From Taenia hydatigena (taxonomy: Eukaryota > Platyhelminthes > Cestoda > Cyclophyllidea > Taeniidae): 64,000 nt of DNA. Position 1 is the first letter of the stretch. Each line of letters starts with the position of its first letter. The translations under genes were made by a program, and so were the position numbers. The notes below the pieces were generated by a model that was given only the letters and a program-made list of their open reading frames with translations, was not told the DNA's origin and did no database searches. Positions 52,070 to 63,150 of the stretch are shown here, piece after piece. The stretch covers positions 15,097,053 through 15,161,052 of the forward strand of contig JADWOT020000001.1 of NCBI GenBank assembly GCA_036345935.2, read 5' to 3'.

Positions 52070-52996
52070 ATGTCAAAGTGTTTGCTCTGCTCCCAATCAA
52101 TGGATTCACAGAGAACGAGGGCACACGATGCCTTGAATACGTTCGCCTCTGTCTATCGTAAGAAATGCTGTCTACAAGTGCCGTTTACAAACATAACCCT
52201 AGACAATGTTTTCACCGGTGTAAGTAGTCGACTAGACACTGAACACTAATTAGGTTAGTAGGTCAAAGAAACACATGTCGAGTCGTGTAAGTGTATAGAG
52301 TGGCATTATAAATCGGATCTTTCCATCTTCGTAAATTGAGCGTGCCAGACATCTGGGATTTAGACAGCGCTAAGTGGACAAGGACACAATGGAATAAAGT
52401 AGAGTTGAGGCGGATAGCTTATACGTGGAAGGAAAAGAATGCATCGCAAATGATTCAGCACTTCCAGCTAAATAGTTTAGTTGCTTTTACGGCACCGCCT
52501 TACTCAAGTCAGTAGATCGGCATTTCATTTGGCATGACAAATGTGGCTTTGCCTATAGCTTTGAACGTCGCTCTCAACTGGACGGCCCTAACGTTGCTTC
52601 ATTTGCAAGGACGTCGCATGCCGCAACCGCTTATTCCTAACAGTATGCACTGCGAAAGGGCAACTCAGCGCCTGTTAAAATGGAAAAGGAATAGGTGTGA
52701 CTAATTTGAACCAGCCATGTAAACACTAACGCAGATCCAATTTAACAGGTGGGGACGAACTAACATATGTGCTCTTGTACCGAGGTGGGCATCCGCCTTC
52801 AGCACAGAAACTGACAATAATTATTAATAGGGCGAGTGAAGATGCAGAGAGTATTCAAAGACGATTGCAGAATATTGAGGCGAGAGTAATGGGCCAGTCC
52901 GTTGCAGTGTATGATGTATACATTGCTAGTGATGGAAGTGGATTTAAGCATACTGAGGGTCTGGTGCATAGTGGAGTGGTAGTTTACTTGGATTAA
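52070..52996 (+). CDS. candidate two-exon gene, 131 aa, unrecognised
   Basis: Exon 52070-52217 starts at aaaATGTC and encodes 49 codons plus one base, with Cys-x2-Cys near the N-terminus (MSKCLLCSQ) and a later KKCC. Exon 52749-52996 follows a tttaacag acceptor and is open for 81 codons to a TAA. With the donor gtgtaag the phases join as NVFTG-GDELTYV. Exon 2 carries an amphipathic stretch (INRASEDAESIQRRLQNIEA) that may form a coiled coil, then a hydrophobic end (HSGVVVYLD). I do not recognise the family. Support is the clean junction, a good start context and plausible composition. A stronger-looking donor two bases later (gtaagt) would give a stop, which weakens the model. An acceptor-like site at 51,983 just upstream could belong to a 5' exon. 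Confidence 0.4.
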
Positions 52997-53112
52997 ACAG
53001 GTTACAGCTATTTAGCTATCATTCATTGCATTTCTTCTAGCTCCAACCACATCAAATTTATTCCGTTGCGTTTTTTCGGGGTGATGCGAATTGGAAGATA
53101 ACGGGTGACCAG

Positions 53113-53402
53113 GATTTTAGCGAATGAGGTTGTTGCATACAGCATAGGAAAGGAGAAGCGCAAATACTGCAAGTTCAACAAGGAACATCAGTGCATGATT
53201 TGCGGTGTCGCACCACTTGTTCCTTATGAAGTGTGTGTTCAGAACTGCCGCAGAGAAACTGCGGTTGAAAAAGCTGTATCCTCCTCCATCGAAGGCGCTC
53301 AACTCGTGTCAAGTAATGTCCTCGAGATCGCTAATATCTTCAGGACAAACAAATGCACTTGCAGCAATGCCGCCTGCGGTAACACAACCATTCCGATGAG
53401 AG
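53113..53402 (+). CDS. candidate cysteine-rich exon, copy 1 of a tandem pair
   Basis: Open frame across the region with a possible acceptor (gaccag) and donor (gtgaga). No ATG opens it, so it would be an internal exon. The core is Y-C-K-F, then QCMICGVAPLVPYEVC and QNC. Its frame is supported by a diverged copy 0.85 kb downstream that keeps the same residues: Cys, Ile, Gly, Pro, PY-x-VC and NC. The function is unknown; the spaced cysteines suggest metal binding or disulphides. Confidence 0.38.
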
Positions 53403-53998
53403 GTGAGAAATATTGACTCGTTGTCCTGCTTACGAAGCATATCTGTGATTTGGCAGCAATAATCCATCGTCCCTGTAGCATCGACTGAAGACTACTGCTC
53501 ACTGCTGATGAATACAAGAGGTCTAACGCGCAGGATGCTGTAGTCGTCTGTGTGCACTGATGTCATTTTAAGTTCCTCGCAAGACTAGCTTACAACCCAT
53601 CTGGACTAAAGGTGTACGTGAATTTTCCACTCGTGGACATAGGCTGGAGATATTTGTGGGTCGAGGCAGTCGATTGAAGCTAAACAGTGTTTGGAAGGAA
53701 TTAAGGAAGGTGGCCATTGCCATTGCGTTACATTCTGCTGCAGTAAGCACTGATTGGTTTTTGGGTAGCGCTTCGTAAGAGTAAGAGGTAAGTGCACACT
53801 GCATGTACAGTGTTGCTGGTGGGAACATCTTACAAGGCACTTAGGGTCTGGTGCATACAACGGCACCGAGTGTTTCACTGTTAAACACTTCATTCTTTTG
53901 GCGCCAACCAGCATCAACGTGACTCCTACAGGTCATTCCGCAGTGACGGTGTCATAGAGGGGACCAAGTGACCTTGATTGGGGGGAGTTCATATTTGC

Positions 53999-54210
53999 AT
54001 GCATCGCGGGATCGGAAGAGAAGAATTGCAATATGAAATTTGAGACATAGTGCACCATTCACGGTCTATTGCCAAACATTCCCTACAAAGTGTGTGGTTG
54101 AAACTGTCTCCTAGGTGTGGATGCCGCAATGGCTGTGTTGTCCTCCGGCAAAAGCGCTCCACTTGCGGCAAGCGACGAGGCACTTGGGTTTGGCCTTATT
54201 GATGGAACGG
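53999..54210 (+). pseudogene. decayed copy 2 of the cysteine-rich exon
   Basis: Aligns in frame with 53,140-53,340. CTIHGLLPNIPYKVC corresponds to CMICGVAPLVPYEVC, and the following NC is also kept. It has a TAG before the first Cys and a TGA where copy 1 has the Val-Gln before Asn-Cys. A good donor (gtaagg) follows at 54,211, suggesting both copies descend from one exon. Confidence 0.42.
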
Positions 54211-57200
54211 GTAAGGACTGTCCTTAAATGTTTGTGCTAGCAAACAGAGGTTCGGCTTTACAAAGCTGGCATTGTCGCTCTGGCTGGGCCGTGCGCTGAT
54301 TAGAAATGCAGTGATGGAAACGAGTTCCTGAATTGTCACCTTCGGTGATTGAATGCTGCTCTACGGAACATGCACTTTATCTAATAATTGGCGTTTGTAG
54401 AAGAGCTTATTTTGAATAAGAACCGTTTAACTTACGCTCACATAGCGCTTTTATTTGCCCGATTCTTCGTGTCAATTCCTTTCGCTTCAATGTTGCTCCA
54501 TCAACTCTGTGGGTTCTCTTACGTTTCGGTCTCACTCCATACACTCTGAAACAAATGCTTCAACAACATTATAATGCACGCCCATAAATAGCTTAAATGT
54601 TGTGTCTCTTTTGGCTCTTTATTGTTTTCATGAAAATGCAAATATTTTTTGAATGTGTGATGAATAGATTGTTATGGAAGCATATTGTGCGACCCATTCC
54701 TGTATTCTATTTTCAGCTTCACTCCTTCCGCCACCACCAAAGGAAAGTGAATAACTCTCTGTTCAGCTGAAATGTGAGTGAAATGTGAAATGAGCTAACA
54801 ACTGTTCGTTTTATCTTGCCGATTAGTGCTAGCACAGGGGAAGCAAATTCAAGGCTGAATGCACTTAAAAAGGAGCACTCTGGAATGCGATTTCACCGTT
54901 CACTATGCACATAAACTGCTCATACTAAATTGCAAATTGTACAAAGTATTTAAATAGAAGAAGAAATTATCAGCAGCCAAAACATGTTACTCGTTTCTGC
55001 ACATTGTACTAACGAAATCGATGCTTTCTCTTTTTCAGAAAAGAAAGCGTCTGCTTAAACTAACAGAAACATGAGCCAGCAAATTGTTCGCCATGCCTGA
55101 TTTTCTCTGGTACTACCTTTCAATAAATAATATTGGCGTGATATTATGAAGCAACACAGTTTAGTGCTTCACAGCATTTTCTGGAGGTAAGAGATTACGA
55201 AATCCCCAGATTTGGACTGCTTCTTTCACCATTGCATGAATAATTAACTTGTCTCTGCCTCAAACGGTGTTGCCGAAAGTGTACCCAACTACTTTCACTA
55301 AAAAAACAGACGTTAATTATCGTATGCACTTTTTCTGTCACTTTATTCTTGTTTTTGCAAAAATCTACCAAACTGATGCAGCTCATCATGACCAAACTAA
55401 CGCAGAACCCAGGGATAGACAAGGCTCTGAAGCGGTTGCTCAAAGTTTCGTCAATCAGTTAGAATGTTAGTATGAGGTACACGAATCCGTCCATAGCGAT
55501 TAATGTCCTAATTTTAAAGCCTTCATGCTACTGAGCTATGTAGGACCAACTGCATTCCAAAGACACGCACAGCACCTAATCATTTACGAGATAGCCGACT
55601 GCTGAAAATGACGAATTGCATTCTGATCGGACTACTGACTCTCCACTAAGTAGGCGCAATCAGATGACTAGAATGTAAGCCTAGGAAGTCCTCAACCTAT
55701 AAGGATAGTACCAGGGATGCTGCTCGAAGAGACACGGGTCTATGCTATACGAATGCTGATTTAAATGTACCTTACAGCCGACAAATAGTAGGAAGGTGTG
55801 AAGACTATGTTATGGCTTTTAAGATCAGTTATACATTGGATTACAACTAAAACTTGTAGCACAATGCTTGAATTAATATGACAGTTTACTGTATGCAACA
55901 CGAATTAATGCCTATTTGTTTTCAATAAGTTCGTTAAAAAATTGATTAATTTTGCATTCTCGTACTGCCTTTGCAGAATGCCCTTTCTGAAAATAGCTAA
56001 CCTTGCATTCATTTTGCGACCAATACCAGCGGTTTCCTTTAGCACATCTCATCGGTACCTGACATAGGCAGAATGTGCGCTAGAGTATCTGGATGCCCTC
56101 CATATGCGATACGCGGCTTTGCGCAAATCATTTTGCCTTCTTTTGTGGTTAAGCTGCTGCGAGAAGCCTCAAAGCTGACCACTGAAATGCCTTCTACATG
56201 TTTCTTCCACTTCTTTTCCTTAGGCTCCTTTCACATTTACTCACATTTCCAAAACATTCCGATTAGATTGTTATTGATAGGGCTGATGCATTTAAGGCCA
56301 TGTTGTGTAGGTGATAGTGTTTCTCGACACGTGAAGCCTTCTGCGATCAACCCCAGTACGGCGCGGACGTCAAGGAATTTGCCAAATCAATCTTACAGTC
56401 ACAATACTGGCTACACCATCCTCTGGAATCTTTATGGTAAGGCGCAGGCAACCATCCATTGCCTCTCAAGTTGCATTTACGGCTTTAGCCAAGTAAAGCC
56501 TGGGCAAAGTGTCTTCACTCTTATCCCACGACGGGCTGTGCTACACCATTTCTCACTTTGGGCGTGCGATAGTAATGACACCACAGTTAGAAGGATGCAA
56601 ATCCATTACCTTACTTTTGAGCAAAATGCACGAAAATAAGCCTTGGTCAGGGCTTCTTTGGCATTCAAGCAAAAATTTCGCATGATTCAATTTCAATTAA
56701 TGCAACAAGTAAGGTAATTAGAAAGCTCCTTATTGCAGAGTTTATAGTTAGGTATTTCTGCAAACATTAAGGCTGATAAAAATGCCTCATCTCATTATGG
56801 CCAGAAGGTGAAGGCGCAGATATCACAAATAGGGAATCTGCACCAACCTCTGCAATCAAAACGAACAGCAGATCAACTCAGATCAACTCCCACAGTCACC
56901 ACTACTTGTGGATCTACTTCGACGGTTTTAAACCAACGCAGCCCAGTTTGATTCCAGTGGTAGTTATCTTTAGGTGTGTCGCCTCGTAAGTCCTGTAAAT
57001 AGCCAAATACTTCACCTGCGCAGACTATCACAGATTAAAACTTATATTTTCTACAAATGCAATATTCCAGGTAAAAGATCTGTCGAGCTATTATTTATTC
57101 ACCTTTGTTTAACTACGAGTTGACGTGGTTTTATGAGCACTTCCCATCAACACGAGCAGCTTTAAATATATAACTCTTCAAACTCCTTAGTCCCCAAATG

Positions 57201-58539
57201 GCTTTGCCCTTTTGGGGTGATTTTAAACAATTTAATCTAGGTCACAAGCAAGTTGGTCGATTAGTGTGCCCACTATCATCGTGCAATTTATTACTTTCGT
57301 AGTGACCTTTTCAAACATACTGTAGGTTGCCTCATCCCTGCAAGCTTTACTTAAAGTTCGCTAATGGCCACTCTAGGCCATACTAGAAACGGTCAGTGGT
57401 GGCTGTGCGTGCCGGTGGACCAAGTGATAGAGACACATTTAGGCATACACAGGTTCAGAAGTACATGCTGACGTACAGACGCATGTTCTTAAGTCATAAG
57501 GGTTGAGATGTTGTAGGCCTCCTGGTGAGCTTGTTTGACTGCCTTAGAAATGTCTTCTCGAGGTAGGTTACCACAACCGAAATCTCTAACCTTTCTTCTT
57601 ATGAGCATTTGCTAGCTTGGCGGATTGCTTAATATTTTAGGATGCGGCGACCTAGTTTAGTCCTGTGTTTAAGCACAACAGCCCAATCAGTTACTCATTA
57701 GTTTACTCCCACACATACGTGTACTGTAATTGAGATAAGCTCGTGTGTATCAAAATTCCTACCTTTTAATTACACATTACTCACAGGATTGAGAAGTCGA
57801 TGCATGTGACCATTACTTCACGGTTTGAACAACCCACCTGATTTATTTGCACCGATGGAAAGCGATTTTCCTTCCGAGTAGATGTGATTGCTTCAAGAGA
57901 AGAGATAAGTTACAGAAATGAAGCATTTGCCAGTCATGTGTGTGCGCAGTGAAACCAAAGACAAGGTAACAGAGCAACAATTTTATGCATCTTTTCTTGG
58001 TCTAGTCTATTTCTCGTATAGGCTTGCAGATGGCACGCACACGTTGGAAATTACATGACAGCAAATGATTTGTAGGATATTCTCTGCTGTACCTCAGAGG
58101 TCTAGAAATGGATACACTCAACCTGTGCGCGTCTACGCAGCAATCACTTTGCGTCATCGTGCAAGATACTTCCTGTTAGTTATCATAGCCGATGAATGGA
58201 AGAATCGCACCTTTATTGAATGCTTTGAGACTACATTTGTCATGCAGGTTGTCTGTATTCAGCTAATGAACCTCCATAAGTAGTCATCTTTAGGGTCTTG
58301 TGACGAGGAATATCCCATTGCACACCAAATTGGTGGTGATAATCCCTCATTGGTTTCAGCGTTGTTGCTGGCTTCGCCCACAACTGATTATATGCACATC
58401 CGATCGCCAGATGCAAACAACCTGAGCTTCTGAACTTCCGCAAGACTGCTGACATTTATTCGATAATCGTAATATGTTTCTCTAACATTGCCAAGGATCC
58501 ATTTTTGTGATGCGTGCGAGGATGTGCCAGCTTAAATAA
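54211..58539. other. little recognisable beyond the 56.1 kb frame
   Basis: No repeats, RNA genes or domains recognised outside the doubtful 188-aa frame. Confidence 0.5.
56073..56639 (+). CDS. orphan open frame, 188 aa, doubtful
   Basis: Long for chance, but no recognised domain. Within it, a different frame at 56,317-56,430 also reads like protein (FCDQPQYGADVKEFAKSILQ) and ends at a good donor (ATG-gtaagg). The region may therefore hold an exon in that frame and not the long one. Either reading lacks outside support. Confidence 0.25.
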   Translation: MCARVSGCPPYAIRGFAQIILPSFVVKLLREASKLTTEMPSTCFFHFFSLGSFHIYSHFQNIPIRLLLIGLMHLRPCCVGDSVSRHVKPSAINPSTARTSRNLPNQSYSHNTGYTILWNLYGKAQATIHCLSSCIYGFSQVKPGQSVFTLIPRRAVLHHFSLWACDSNDTTVRRMQIHYLTFEQNARK

Positions 58540-59022
58540 CTAAATACAAGTGTGCACACGAATTAGACATGCTGAAGTGATCACAAGTCTAACTACTAAA
58601 GTGGGTTTGCATTCCCGATACCAATGAACGACGGCTGAATTAATAGGTAAGGTGTCACGCAATAAGACTGTTAAATGACGAGATTGGAACCGATGCATTT
58701 CGCTGCAATCAAAAATGTAAAAATGGCATTCCAGTAAATAATTAATGAAAAAGAGGAAGGAAATAGCTGCAATGAAGAGGAATGCGAAGAGCAATGAACC
58801 AAACAACACACTCCATTTAATCTTCTGCTTGTATCGCACCAGCAAACTTAGCTTATTGTGACTGCACGGTCCTTTTTGTCTCATTGTCCATCCATTTAAT
58901 TTACTCGCATAAATGGAGTGGCGCCACGTCAAATTTATGGGTAAAGATAAACTGGGCAAAATTATATCGCCAAGGTGTGTTTCTCCTTTTGTGTTTGCTC
59001 GATTTGCAGTGGCATATGGCAT
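58540..59022 (-). CDS. candidate single-pass membrane protein, 160 aa
   Basis: An open frame of 160 residues from the ATG at 59,022. One strong hydrophobic segment spans residues about 71-97 (SVLFGSLLFAFLFIAAISFL and on), preceded by basic residues (VRYKQKIKW). This is the arrangement of a type II signal anchor with a cytosolic N-terminus. About 60 residues follow, with four cysteines. I do not recognise the family. The opposite strand is also partly open, so chance is not excluded. Confidence 0.33.
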   Translation of the reverse strand: MPYATANRANTKGETHLGDIILPSLSLPINLTWRHSIYASKLNGWTMRQKGPCSHNKLSLLVRYKQKIKWSVLFGSLLFAFLFIAAISFLFFINYLLECHFYIFDCSEMHRFQSRHLTVLLRDTLPINSAVVHWYRECKPTLVVRLVITSACLIRVHTCI

Positions 59023-59843
59023 CTGCTTACTTGCCAACTGGGTGGAGAAATAGAGACTGTCAGAGCGTTATTTCGATCGCCTAACTTCTATTTCAGCCGG
59101 AGGTATTTTTTGAAGTGTTTAAGTGTCCCTATCTATTTAGGAATTGTCAGTATACTCAGACCACACAGAGGAAGACAGCATTCCTCCACCAGGGTAACGC
59201 TTTCGGAAATTCGCGCAGTGTCATATCCCGTGCATGCACTCAAGCACGCACACGAGTAATTCAAGTTGTGGAAATTTGTAGAACAAGTTACAATTGTTGA
59301 TGCGTTTCATGACTTTGTGGCTTTAAGATCCTAAAATTGTACAAGACCTTCCATATAGATGACGAAACAGCCGAAGAGGGCCTGCAATCATGCGAAACTT
59401 AAAACAATTCCCCATCAAACTACTCATGCCTGTCACCTGCCTCAACGTGTACCTCCACTTAGACTACCTCTTGTCCTAATGCGTTTGGCAAAATGTAGCA
59501 ATTATAAATGTGGTCGAATTGTATGCGATTGCAAGGTTTGTCGAGTCGCATGTCCACAGGAGGTGGGTCACGCTCAGTTACAACTCGTCATCAAAGTTTT
59601 ACACAAGGCAATCGATGAGCTATGAAAATTGCAAAATACAAACTTTTGAGAGCATTGTATCAACAATTTCGACTACCGTATCATAAAGTGCACCCCATCT
59701 TCCTACACAAATTGTGCCTTCAGATTCTTGCGCATCTCAATGATGTCCGAAAGTATTGGCGGAGGAAATTGTAATCACCCTTGGGAATGCTGAATGTTTG
59801 CTAAGAATGCTAATGCCGCTGACTAAATTTGGAGCTTCGTATC

Positions 59844-60064
59844 ATGCCATCAGGACGCCTGACCCGACGTCGTAACGCCTCTCAGCTGTGCGTAATTCGC
59901 GACGAGGGTCAGACGTGCTACACGCTGGAGGCATGACATTTAGAGGCAGAGGACGTCCATCTACTCTGCACGTAATCGTCCAGCCGCTGTTTCGACCCGC
60001 TTCTGGACGCGGTAGAGCATTCTTTGCATGTTCTGGCGATCAAAGCAAACAATAAATGGAACAG
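59844..60064 (+). pseudogene. CpG-rich decayed coding relic
   Basis: About 165 bp stands out for dense CpG against CpG-poor surroundings. The + frame from 59,844 reads SGRLTRRRNASQLCVIRDEG, TCYTLEA, stop, HLEAEDVHLLCT, stop, then FDPLLDAVEHSLHVLAIKAN. The first stop is TGA, a typical product of CGA decay. The family is not recognised. Confidence 0.28.
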
Positions 60065-61987
60065 ACAAAGTAGGTAACATCAAACCGTCTGGCAGTTAAT
60101 GCTTACAGTGCTGATGGGTCTACGCAAATGGGTGAATGGGTCGGTGGAGGACTTCTACTACTCCTAGTGACATTATCAGCCACGTGAGATTGGAAGCAGT
60201 GTTGCTGCGCACGTGGAGAAGGGATGAGAAGTTAATCGTAGCACCGATATGTAAGGGATAATACGAGTCTGTCATTATGATCGGACTATCATCATAAAGA
60301 AAGGAACAAAGTCAATTTCTCAAAATGCATTTGCTTGGCGTCAAGTAACTGCAGTCAGGTTCACTCCAATGCCGAATTTATTTCCCTGTGAAATATCTTC
60401 TTTCACACCTTAAATGACTTGCTTTCCTTCTATATCAAAATACAAAACATTTCAATTAAGGCCTGTCAATGAGTTGAGGAAAGGTTTACCGAGAGGTTTG
60501 CAGGAACTTACGAAAACACAAAAACGTCAGTGATAAAGTGGTGGGTGGGCAAATTGTCTCGATTTTGAAGAATGTGATCAGCACAATGACCCAAGACCCT
60601 ACCGGTTGCGACCGAGTGACCACTGCTAGATTGAAGACTTTTAGGTGTTCAATTTGGGTCTGCAGTGCGTAATATTTGACCTAAATGGCCACGCAGTCGT
60701 AGTCGTGTTTTCACCTCTCAATGGATGCACAACAACAACAACACACTTCTCCTTCATCCAAACAGCTAAAATCTAAAAATAAACTTGCGTCGTTGCCTCA
60801 TTTTTGGTGTGCTTTCACTACCTTTAAACGTGAAACTGGTAGTATCAGCGCTAAAACATTGATTTTGTTCTACCTGAAAGTCAAATTCCTGCTTTTGTGA
60901 AACACATTTGCGCTTTTGGAATATGTGCCGCACTGTTTCGCGGAGGATGAGGTAGGAGGTAAAAGCTGTGGCAGCGCTCTGGTATTCAACACCGCAAACT
61001 CACTAGGTTCGCTTAAACTTATCGTTGTGTCCTAAATTGCAACAATCTCGAGGCAGGTTTACCACTTTCTTATTACCAAGTGCTAAGTCTCACAAGACAA
61101 TCCATAGACTGGTGGATTTGCTAAAGAGCAGCACCTTTGAGGTGCTTGCATCATTGCCATCGATGATCGCTTACATCTGATATCATCTCTCTGCTCTGTT
61201 TACATAGGGGTTTTAGTGACCAGGGCTAGCTTATTTAACTGACAGATTCAAGGCATTAGTCACCGTTGTTTACGTGCTCAGTCCTACGCCATTGCAACGC
61301 CTAACACCTGGTCATAGCGTGGTAGGGTTATGGCAGCTAGGGATGGCGCGGTACCTCTAGTGGCTTAGTAATAGCCGGACCGATTTTTCAACTCCCCTCC
61401 AATCACATCATCATTCGACACTTTACACATTACAAATATGTGGGTTAAGTGTCAAAGATGTAAGACAACAATTGCCTTCTATTAGAAGGCCTCATAATTG
61501 ATTGCAGATAGTAAATAGAGCGTCGGACCACATGTGGCAGTCTAAAAGCACATTGTTGAAGTTGGTCTCAACAAATAACACAATACAACTGTCGAAAGAA
61601 TTTGGCGCGTTTGGCATCTGAGCGGTGGCTTCAGAAGAATGGTGTGAGGGAGTGCTTTCAATGGATCAATATCAGTTAATCGCCTGCTGCAGAAACCGTG
61701 ATTAAACGTCGTGGATGGACCCCCTTAGACTGTTTTCCTTTGCCACTTATTTCATTAGACACAGTTGGCACTAAAGCTAAGTGTGAATTAATGGAAGGAA
61801 GCAAACCAGTCAAATGAACATTTTCTGCCCTAGAGGATGTTGTGATGCCTTAAAAGATGGGTCAAGTCAGGAGATGATGTATTCGGTGAAAACTGGACGC
61901 TCTGATAACTGTGAGTTTGTTTATATTGACACAATTTAATCCAGCAAAAATGCAGGAAAAATCCTGACTAGTTTCCTTCCATGTTTG

Positions 61988-62380
61988 ATGAAGGAGCTTA
62001 ATCATGCGAGAGGACCTAACGATTCCTCGGCATCACAACACAAACTAGAGTTCTATCCATTACCACAAGCAGTGGTGCATGTCTTGGTGTCAGTTAGTGT
62101 GGTGTCACAGTGCCTACTCAGCAGAAGCGCATTCGCAAACACCTTGTCTAATCACAGGGATCAGCGGAAGATTGTAGGACCTGATTGGAAAAAAGGAGAA
62201 CAAGGTAAAGTGAGAAGACATGGCTATCGGCAATTACCGGTCACCAGAGATGCAAACACTGACGTCGTGGTATACAGAGAGCGTAATGTTGGTGCCGACC
62301 AACTACAAAGAGACAAAGTCTATCACCACAATACTTGCGTTAAAGGAATTCGGGCAGGAAGGTGTGGGAACAAAAGATAA
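61988..62380 (+). CDS. orphan open frame, 130 aa, low support
   Basis: ATG at 61,988. The C-terminal half is basic (DWKKGEQGKVRRHGYRQ). It sits at the start of a purine-rich stretch, which lowers stop frequency, so chance is likely. Confidence 0.15.
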   Translation: MKELNHARGPNDSSASQHKLEFYPLPQAVVHVLVSVSVVSQCLLSRSAFANTLSNHRDQRKIVGPDWKKGEQGKVRRHGYRQLPVTRDANTDVVVYRERNVGADQLQRDKVYHHNTCVKGIRAGRCGNKR

Positions 62381-62833
62381 CAGTTACTGCAAAAACCTGC
62401 AAGAATAGAAACGAAAATGTATAGTAACCAAAAAGCTAATAAAAACAGGCACTAATAGCAATGTGGAATTCGATATTTGATAAGACAAGGGGTGAAATGT
62501 AAGGACAAACATTGATGTCAACCAGTAAAAAGACAGACTTAAGGGGAAAGGATTGAGAGGGTCCAATAGAATTGGTAGAACATGGTATATAAAGAATGAC
62601 AGGTCGAAAAATCTCACTTTGGATGAGAAAGGGAACGATGTGGGAATGCGGTTCCATAACATAGACAAGGGAAAGCGGCAAACAGGCAGGAGAGTAAAGT
62701 AAAAGGTAAGTAAAAGTACATATATGTTGCTAAAAATAATTGGCGAATATGCATAAAAATATAAATACCATGAGGAAATTGGGTGATTGAGTGTAAACCT
62801 GACATCAACACTGACAGAAATTGCTCAGTGCTG

Positions 62834-63150
62834 TTGCCAAGCGCCGTGCTCCCTCTCGCCTCACTCCTCTCTCTTTTCCTTCTGTCTTCTGTATGCCTCC
62901 ACCCCCTGTCCACACCATTCATTCATTCAGCCCATCACTTTACAGTCTCCAACTACCTCTCCCACACATCCACATTCACCTACTCACCTACCTACCAAAC
63001 CACTCCAGGTGTCTCACCCCATTTCCACTTTGCTACGTGTCTCCCAATCTCTCTGCCACTCCCTGCGCTGCCACGTTGTTTGCTGCAATTACGAGGCGCC
63101 AACATTCTCCTCAACCTACACCTCCTGTCCCTGATGCTGCTGCCAACGCT
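62834..63150 (+). repeat. pyrimidine-rich, G-poor tract
   Basis: About 300 bp dominated by C and T (with A) and very few G, including short ctac and cattc runs. All three + frames are open for 100 or more codons because stops are rare in such sequence, so those frames are not called genes. Confidence 0.7.
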
